From contig NZ_FNRD01000001.1 of assembly GCF_900107635.1 (NCBI RefSeq), forward strand, positions 248,001 to 312,000: a DNA stretch of 64,000 nt. Direction: 5' to 3'. Made by a program: the position numbers and the translations under genes. How positions within the stretch are numbered: position 1 is the stretch's first letter; the number at the start of each line of letters is the position of its first letter. Below, in pieces: positions 58,356 to 64,000 of the stretch. The stretch is from Flavobacterium gillisiae. GTDB lineage: Bacteria; Bacteroidota; Bacteroidia; Flavobacteriales; Flavobacteriaceae. The notes below the pieces were generated by a model that made no database searches, had not been told where the DNA came from, and saw nothing but the letters and a program-made list of their open reading frames with translations.

Positions 58356-59984
58356 TTATTCTCCCAAAAATGGGTATCTGTAATCTACTGGAGTTACAAA
58401 AGTTTCTTTAATAGTTCTAGGAGAAGCCCAACGTAATAAATTCAATGGAGAACCTGCTTTGTCATTTGTTCCAGAAGCTCTTGCTCCACCAAATGGTTGT
58501 TGTCCTACAACAGCACCTGTTGGTTTGTCATTGATATAGAAGTTACCGGCAGCGTTTTGTAATTTTACAGTTGCTACTTCAATAGCATAACGATCTTGAC
58601 TGAAAACAGCTCCTGTTAATGCATATTCTGATGTAGTATCTACTAATTCTAATGTTTCTTCCCATTTAGCATCTTCGTAAACGAAAATAGTCATCACTGG
58701 TCCGAATAATTCGGTTGCCATTGTAGAGTAATGAGGGTTTGTTGTAACGATAACTGTAGGCTCAATAAAGTATCCTACTGATTTGTCGTAGTTTCCACCA
58801 ACGATGATTTCAGCATCAGTATCTTTTTTGGCTTGGTCAATAAAACTAGCCAATTTGTCAAATGAACCTTCGTGAATTACTGCAGTAATAAAGTTACCAA
58901 AGTCTTCAGGAGAACCCATTTTCATTGATTTTACATCAGTGATAATTTGCTCTTTTACAGCTGGCCACATACTTTGTGGTACGTAAGCTCTTGAAGCTGC
59001 TGAACATTTTTGACCTTGAAATTCGAATGCACCACGTACAATTCCTGTAGAAACTTGTTTTGGGTTAGCGCTAGAGTGAGCGATAATGAAATCTTTTCCT
59101 CCAGTTTCTCCTACGATTCTTGGGTATGTTTTGTAGTGGTGGATGTTAGTTCCAATTTTAGCCCAAATATCTTTAAATACATGAGTTGATCCTGTAAAGT
59201 GCAGTCCTGCAAAATCACGACTTGCCAAAACAGTGTCAGTAATCATTTGAGCATCTCCAAAAACAACGTTGATAACTCCATCAGGAACTCCAGCTTCTTT
59301 GAATACTTCAATAATAATTTGTGCCGAGAATACTTGGCTGTCACTTGGTTTCCATACCACAACGTTACCCATCATTGCTGCACTTGCAGGAAGATTAGCA
59401 GCAATTGCTGTAAAGTTAAATGGAGTGATCGCGTATACAAATCCTTCAAGAGGTCTGTACTCTAAACGGTTCCACATATCTGAAGTAGACGTTGGTTGGT
59501 CACCATATATTTGAGTCATAAACTCTACGTTAAAACGTAAAAAGTCAATTAGCTCACAAGAAGCATCAATTTCTGCTTGATGAACATTTTTAGATTGTGC
59601 AATCATTGTTGCAGCATTTATTCTTGCTCTGTATGGTCCTGCGATTAATTCAGCTGCTTTCAAGAAAATAGCTGCGCGTTGTTCCCAAGCCATATTAGCC
59701 CATGCAGTTCTAGATTCTAATGCGTTTGCAATAGCTTTCTCAATATGAGATTTTTCAGCTAGGTGATAAGTCCCTACGATATGTTTGTGGTCGTGAGGAG
59801 CCGACATTGTTTTTGTATTTCCAGTTCTAATTTCTTCGCTTCCGATATATAATGGTACGTCGATTTTAGAATTCCACATTTTAGTATAAGCTGCTTGAAC
59901 GGCTGCTTTTTCAGGTGAATTTGGTGCATACCCTTTTACTGGTTCGTTTACCGCTTTTGGTACGTGAAAAAATCCTTTTAGCAT
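58356..59984 (-). CDS. pruA: 1-pyrroline-5-carboxylate dehydrogenase
   Basis: 542 aa aldehyde dehydrogenase: oxidises glutamate semialdehyde to glutamate in proline breakdown. Nucleotide-binding text (VYAITPFNFTAIAANLPASA), GLHFTGSTHVFKDIW, the catalytic Glu in RIVGETGGKDFI and Cys in FEFQGQKCSAASRAYVP, and PFGGARASGTNDKAGSP at the end. Single-gene unit. Confidence 0.95.
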   Translation of the reverse strand: MLKGFFHVPKAVNEPVKGYAPNSPEKAAVQAAYTKMWNSKIDVPLYIGSEEIRTGNTKTMSAPHDHKHIVGTYHLAEKSHIEKAIANALESRTAWANMAWEQRAAIFLKAAELIAGPYRARINAATMIAQSKNVHQAEIDASCELIDFLRFNVEFMTQIYGDQPTSTSDMWNRLEYRPLEGFVYAITPFNFTAIAANLPASAAMMGNVVVWKPSDSQVFSAQIIIEVFKEAGVPDGVINVVFGDAQMITDTVLASRDFAGLHFTGSTHVFKDIWAKIGTNIHHYKTYPRIVGETGGKDFIIAHSSANPKQVSTGIVRGAFEFQGQKCSAASRAYVPQSMWPAVKEQIITDVKSMKMGSPEDFGNFITAVIHEGSFDKLASFIDQAKKDTDAEIIVGGNYDKSVGYFIEPTVIVTTNPHYSTMATELFGPVMTIFVYEDAKWEETLELVDTTSEYALTGAVFSQDRYAIEVATVKLQNAAGNFYINDKPTGAVVGQQPFGGARASGTNDKAGSPLNLLRWASPRTIKETFVTPVDYRYPFLGE

Positions 59985-60036
59985 GATATTGTAATTTGTT
60001 AATCTGTTAGTTTACAGATAAGATTAGACAATTGAA

Positions 60037-60044
60037 CAAATATA
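60037..60044 (-). promoter_or_regulatory. -7 box for pruA
   Basis: The minus strand reads TATATTTG, 52 nt upstream of the pruA start. Confidence 0.45.
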
Positions 60045-60154
60045 TTATTCGAAAATGTTACGAATAATTTAGTTCACAACAAAAGTACAAAGGATAATTT
60101 AAAAATATGATAAATAAAGGATAAGAAAGAGAAATATATTCAGCAGAGCAAATA

Positions 60155-60541
60155 TTAATTCAATGCAAAGGGAGCGCATAATTTAAATGTGGGTATGAAA
60201 ACTTTAAAGTTTTTTGTACTCGTAAAGTTAATCATGTTGAAATAACCTTTCATAGCACCATAAGGAGAAGATAAAAGACATCCAGAACTATAAGTATGAA
60301 GTTCACCAGGTTTTAGTACTGGTTTTTTTCCAATAATTCCTTCACCATCTACAATTTCAATATTATTTAAAGAATCATAAATTTCCCAATGACGAGAAGT
60401 CAGTTGGACAGAATCTTTGCTATGGTTCTCTATTGTTACCTGATAACTAAAGGCAAAGTGAATCTTGTAGTTCTTGAAGTACGTGCCTTCAAAACTAGTC
60501 AATACCGAAATTTTTATGCCTCTTGTGATTTGAGATACCAT
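60155..60541 (-). CDS. apaG: ApaG-domain protein
   Basis: 128 aa with the fibronectin-like ApaG fold: YQVTIENHSKDSVQLTSRHW, GEGIIGKKPVLKPGELHTYS, SSPYGAMKGYFNMI. The family is linked to divalent-cation sensitivity and Ap4A metabolism; biochemical role unclear. Confidence 0.93.
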   Translation of the reverse strand: MVSQITRGIKISVLTSFEGTYFKNYKIHFAFSYQVTIENHSKDSVQLTSRHWEIYDSLNNIEIVDGEGIIGKKPVLKPGELHTYSSGCLLSSPYGAMKGYFNMINFTSTKNFKVFIPTFKLCAPFALN

Positions 60542-60573
60542 TATAAAATAGTAGTTAAGTGTCTAATAGATAA

Positions 60574-60581
60574 CAAATTTA
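60574..60581 (-). promoter_or_regulatory. -7 box for apaG
   Basis: The minus strand reads TAAATTTG, 33 nt upstream of the apaG start. Confidence 0.5.
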
Positions 60582-60622
60582 CAAAATTTTGATTTTGTAT
60601 TCAGGCTTTTCTAACTATTTTT

Positions 60623-61879
60623 TTAATTGATGATATTTAAGGAGTTAGCATTTCCTTTACCAACGACACGGTCATAGCGATCTGTATTTGCACGATAATA
60701 TACTAGAATCGAATAATCATTTTCAGTTTGATAAAAATTGCCGTCTATTGCATTTTCATTATCGATTGCTCCTTTACGATCAACTATCACGTATTCAAAA
60801 TTTGTAAATCCTTGTTTTAACAATAGGGCTTTTTCATAAATCCCTTTTTTAGGATTATAATCCATCTTGAATTCAGGAGTTAGACTGTAGTTGTTAAACA
60901 TGCCGTTGATATAGATTGCGTTGTCGTTATTAAAAGTGGGAGCAGAGAGGCTGAAATAAACCCAGGCATAATCAGCTTCAATTTCACTGTTTGCCGCATT
61001 TAAATTGCGAACGACAAAATTACCATTTACATCTTCGTAAACGGAATAAGGGAAATTTGCGCGAGCATTATTCGTGTATAAATAGGAGTTATAGATAGCT
61101 GTACTTGCGTCAACGCGTGCGATGTTATTATTGGCGGCTCTGACATCTTTGTTTTCAAAATACAAAAATTCGTTACCAGCCCAATACTGAGTTTCAGTAT
61201 CGTATTTATAGATTAAATCGTTACCAATGGTATATTGCGGCTGAATGTTTTTTATTGCACTATTGAACTTTCCATTTTGTAGCAATACCACTTTTACATT
61301 CTTTAAAGGGTTTTGAAAAGTGATGGTATTTGATTTTATTGAAAAATCCAAATTGTGTTTGTATTCTACATTACTTACCGTTCTAGCTCGTTTTACCTGA
61401 ATAGGAACAGTTACCAAATCTTCGTACAGAATAAATTTTCGTGTAAATACAACCTCTTTATCATTATTTAAAACCTTCAGAATGTAATTCCCACTGATGC
61501 GCAACTGCTGTGTAAACTGATTTGGAATAGATAATGTATAATGCGAATAAAGCTGTAATGTGTTAAATGAGTTGGTGTAATTTTGAATTCTTTGGTTGTC
61601 AAAACCTTGTAGGTATTCATTTTTAGGAATTTCAGAATGTTTCCAGTTGTAGTCACAATGAATAATTTCGTAATAGTAATCTGCTTCATTGCCATATAGA
61701 TCATCAAATTGTAATTGGAATCCGCTGCCTAATTGAAATATCGGAACAACATTTTGATTGTTCTGAATAAAGGAAACGGTCTTGATGTTAAATGGGGGGG
61801 CAATTTCATTTTCTACTTGTGCAGAAGCTGAAGTGATGATGAGTAGCAGTATTATTTTTCGAAAAAAGGAATTAAGCAT
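60623..61879 (-). CDS. type IX secretion system plug-domain protein (DUF5103)
   Basis: 418 aa from the ATG at 61879 (MLNSFFRKIILLLIITSASA, signal peptide). The mature protein is beta-rich with the family text FQLQFDDLYGNEADYYYEII, HCDYNWKHSEIPKNEYLQGF and YINGMFNNYSLTPEFKM. Members are thought to close or gate the T9SS outer-membrane translocon. The longer frame would place residues ahead of the signal peptide. Confidence 0.9.
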   Translation of the reverse strand: MLNSFFRKIILLLIITSASAQVENEIAPPFNIKTVSFIQNNQNVVPIFQLGSGFQLQFDDLYGNEADYYYEIIHCDYNWKHSEIPKNEYLQGFDNQRIQNYTNSFNTLQLYSHYTLSIPNQFTQQLRISGNYILKVLNNDKEVVFTRKFILYEDLVTVPIQVKRARTVSNVEYKHNLDFSIKSNTITFQNPLKNVKVVLLQNGKFNSAIKNIQPQYTIGNDLIYKYDTETQYWAGNEFLYFENKDVRAANNNIARVDASTAIYNSYLYTNNARANFPYSVYEDVNGNFVVRNLNAANSEIEADYAWVYFSLSAPTFNNDNAIYINGMFNNYSLTPEFKMDYNPKKGIYEKALLLKQGFTNFEYVIVDRKGAIDNENAIDGNFYQTENDYSILVYYRANTDRYDRVVGKGNANSLNIIN

Positions 61880-61950
61880 AATTATTAAATTGCTGAAAGG
61901 TAAATATAACGAATTAAGCAATACCATAATTATGCCAATTATAATGTGCT

Positions 61951-62712
61951 TTATTTAAAACAAACGGGGATGATTTCACCTTTTGCTAAGCAATATTTTT
62001 CTACCAGTTCTGGAGCAATTTTATTAGTATAATCTTCTTCGATTACTTTAAAACCAATACTTCTTAGTTTATTAAAATAATCACGGCCATAAATGCGAAC
62101 ATGATCGTATTGTCCAAATATCTTAGCACGCTCTTTTTGGTCTGTAATAGTATCGTCAGAAAAAGTGGTTTCTCTAGATAAATCTTGTGGAATTTGTAAA
62201 ATGGCCATTCCGCCAGGTTTCAATACACGATACAATTCTTGCATTGCTTTAGTGTCATCTGGGATGTGTTCTAAAACATGATTGCACAAAATAACGTCGT
62301 ACTGATTGTCTTCAAATGGCAAATCGCAGATATCTGCTTTTACATCTGCCAAAGGCGAAAATAAATCCGTAGTGGTGTAATCGAGATTTTTCTGGTTTCT
62401 GAATAATTTATAAAATGCCTGTTCAGGTGCAAAGTGAAGTACTTTCTTTTTTACATTAGAAGTGAAAAAATCAGATTCTTCATTTAGAAACAGCCAAAGT
62501 AAACGGTGTCTTTCTAAGGAAAGTGTACTTGGTGATAGGACATTGTTTCTTTGTGTTCCGTAGCCATAAGGTAAGAACGATTTAAAACTTTTTCCGTCAA
62601 TAGGATCGGTAAATTTGTCCCCTTTCAAAGCTAAAGCTAAAACAGGTCTAGCGACATAGCTTAAACGAATAAGTAATGGGCGGGGGATGGTATTGAGTAT
62701 TAATTTAAACAC
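61951..62712 (-). CDS. SAM-dependent methyltransferase, class I
   Basis: 253 aa. The Methyltransf_11-type core shows YTTTDLFSPLADVKADICDL, DVILCNHVLEHIPDDTKAMQ and LYRVLKPGGMAILQIPQDL. The start is odd: no ATG is available, and the likely first codon is a GTG at 62710-62712, inside the left inverted repeat of the GxxExxY cassette. It seems the cassette replaced the original ATG. A possible upstream GTG at 62719-62721 lies in the repeat too. Confidence 0.85.
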   Translation of the reverse strand: MFKLILNTIPRPLLIRLSYVARPVLALALKGDKFTDPIDGKSFKSFLPYGYGTQRNNVLSPSTLSLERHRLLWLFLNEESDFFTSNVKKKVLHFAPEQAFYKLFRNQKNLDYTTTDLFSPLADVKADICDLPFEDNQYDVILCNHVLEHIPDDTKAMQELYRVLKPGGMAILQIPQDLSRETTFSDDTITDQKERAKIFGQYDHVRIYGRDYFNKLRSIGFKVIEEDYTNKIAPELVEKYCLAKGEIIPVCFK

Positions 62713-63147
62713 AGATTTCACAGATTTTCACAGATTTAATTATAAAATAACTCTTTTGTATTTTAGGCTATCCTCACCAAAATTCACTAATAAACCAATT
62801 TTGTTTTTAGAGGCTGCAAGATAATTTAATGTTTGTTTTATTTCACCACTTGACAGTTGTTCAATTGCTTTTAATTCTAAAATAATTTCATTGAAAACTG
62901 TAAAATCAGAAAAATAATATCTTGGTAAAACTATTTCTTTGTATGCAATATTGTATTTTTTTTCTCTTTCATAGGGGATGTTATTAGTCTTAAATTCATA
63001 TTCAAGAGCGTCACCATATACATTTTCACTGTGTCCTTTTCCAAGAATTTTATGGACTTCCATACATAAACCTATAATTTTATAAGTTTCATCTTTTAAA
63101 TAGAATTCTTCCATAATAAATCTGTGAAAATTAGTGAAATCTGTGTT
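62708..63147. mobile_element. GxxExxY gene cassette flanked by 31-bp inverted repeats
   Basis: 62708-62738 and 63117-63147 are inverted copies that agree in 29 of 31 bases; both are made of repeats of ATCTGTG/CACAGAT. They enclose only the GxxExxY gene. This looks like a small non-autonomous mobile unit. Confidence 0.65.
62740..63114 (-). CDS. GxxExxY protein
   Basis: 124 aa. The family name motif is GKGHSENVYGDALEYEF; further marks are VLPRYYFSDFTVFNEIILEL and LNYLAASKNKIGLLVNFGED. The fold is PD-(D/E)xK nuclease-like by general opinion; the biological role is unknown. It lies alone between inverted repeats, with start and stop only 2 bases inside them. Confidence 0.92.
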   Translation of the reverse strand: MEEFYLKDETYKIIGLCMEVHKILGKGHSENVYGDALEYEFKTNNIPYEREKKYNIAYKEIVLPRYYFSDFTVFNEIILELKAIEQLSSGEIKQTLNYLAASKNKIGLLVNFGEDSLKYKRVIL

Positions 63148-63178
63148 CTTTTGATGATTTATTCCTAATGCATTAAAC

Positions 63179-63997
63179 CTAGATAACTAACGGCACTTTT
63201 CTAAACTCATCTTCTTCAGTACTTACAATTCCTAAGGCTTGATACACATAAGCAAATGTGGATAATATTTCTGGTTTACCGTCAATAAGCGCTACATCAT
63301 GCTCAAAATGAGCACTTGGTTTATTGTCGGCTGTGGTTATTGTCCAACCGTCTTTGTGCTGTTTGATGTTTTTAGTTCCCATATTGATCATTGGCTCAAT
63401 TGCAACTACCATTCCTTCAACAAAAAGTTTTCCACGACCACGTTTTCCGTAATTAGGCATTTCTGGATCTTCGTGCATTTTTTGCCCAAGTCCATGTCCA
63501 ACTAACTCGCGAACTACTCCGTATCCATGAGCTTCAGTATATTTTTGAATGGCATTACCAACATCTTCTACGCGATTTCCAGCTTTAAATTCACGGATAC
63601 CTACGTACAATGATTCTTTGGTGATTTGTAATAATTTTTTAGTTGCAGGATCTACTTCTCCTATTTCGAATGAGTAAGCATGATCTCCATGGTATCCATT
63701 TTTGTAAGCGCCACAGTCTACAGATATGACATCGCCACTCTTAAGAGGCGTATTGTTTGGGATTCCGTGTACCACTTGAGCATTCGGACTCATACATAAT
63801 GAGTTTGGGAAACCATATAAACCAAGGAAACTAGGGACAGCGCCATGGTCACGAATGAATTCTTCGGCTAATTTATCTAAATGTAATGTAGTAACTCCTT
63901 CTTTAATTTCAGAAGCAATCATTCCTAATGTTTTCGATACTATTAAAGCACTTTCGCGCATTAATTCTATTTCTTCGCGGGATTTAACTATAATCAT
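63179..63997 (-). CDS. map: methionine aminopeptidase, type I
   Basis: 272 aa metallopeptidase removing the N-terminal Met from new proteins. The metal ligands are visible in SVDCGAYKNGYHGDHAYSFE (two Asp), VRELVGHGLGQKMHEDPE (His), VAIEPMIN (Glu) and the last Glu in AHFEHDVALI. Complete; the ATG is three bases from the window edge. Confidence 0.96.
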   Translation of the reverse strand: MIIVKSREEIELMRESALIVSKTLGMIASEIKEGVTTLHLDKLAEEFIRDHGAVPSFLGLYGFPNSLCMSPNAQVVHGIPNNTPLKSGDVISVDCGAYKNGYHGDHAYSFEIGEVDPATKKLLQITKESLYVGIREFKAGNRVEDVGNAIQKYTEAHGYGVVRELVGHGLGQKMHEDPEMPNYGKRGRGKLFVEGMVVAIEPMINMGTKNIKQHKDGWTITTADNKPSAHFEHDVALIDGKPEILSTFAYVYQALGIVSTEEDEFRKVPLVI

Positions 63998-64000
63998 ATT

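Overview
The window looks like a low-GC chromosome of a Flavobacterium-type Bacteroidota. The supporting signs are type IX secretion (T9SS) sorting domains, a T9SS plug-domain protein, a fused folK/deoxynucleoside kinase, lipoproteins with C-K after the lipobox, TAnnTTTG promoter boxes and genes without Shine-Dalgarno sequences. All statements come from reading the sequence and from knowledge of protein families; no searches were run.

Left chromosomal arm (1-10.3 kb): an AsmA-like gene fragment, sppA, folK-dNK, a large T9SS lectin-like adhesin, a SpoU-type RNA methyltransferase, a DUF1573 protein, mutS, and a tRNA-Gly(GCC)/tRNA-Leu(TAA) pair.

Integrated element (10244-38477, about 28.2 kb): it lies between a 56-bp direct repeat, one copy being the 3' part of the intact tRNA-Leu. 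It has a tyrosine integrase at the left end and a divergent XRE repressor at the right end. In between are about 40 mostly small genes, nearly all on the minus strand. It has a GH108 endolysin, a holin candidate, a unimolecular-spanin candidate, a receptor-binding-like beta-rich protein, a thrombospondin-type-1 protein and many proteins with one membrane segment. No terminase, portal, tape-measure, sheath or tube gene is recognisable, and no conjugation gene. The best reading is a provirus of a tailless, probably membrane-containing virus. Its only recognisable P-loop ATPase is the C-terminal domain of an 1149-aa ArdC-type polyvalent protein.

The most unusual signals are in how this element is controlled. 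An 11-nt motif, ACCATTAAACC in the sense direction, stands just before the start codon of most genes that begin a translational unit (17 exact copies, none noticed outside the element). On the opposite strand, at 36720-36797, there is a probable small RNA with its own TAnnTTTG box and terminator; its exposed middle is complementary to that motif. The endolysin gene also ends in a slippery AAAAAAC heptamer, and a -1 shift there would add a membrane anchor. A 10-bp-periodic G/T-rich array lies upstream of the structural genes.

Right chromosomal arm (38.5-64 kb): a DUF1508 protein, two small lipoproteins, kdtA/waaA, a DegT-type aminotransferase, galE, fabD, a five-gene pirin/OsmC/redox operon, a Crp/Fnr regulator, an AraC regulator, purT, an aspartate aminotransferase, a fatty acid desaturase, rsmG, a three-gene T9SS-type surface-protein cluster, pruA, apaG, the T9SS plug-domain gene, a methyltransferase, a GxxExxY gene enclosed in 31-bp inverted repeats, and map. 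Dispersed palindromic repeats occur in three intergenic regions.
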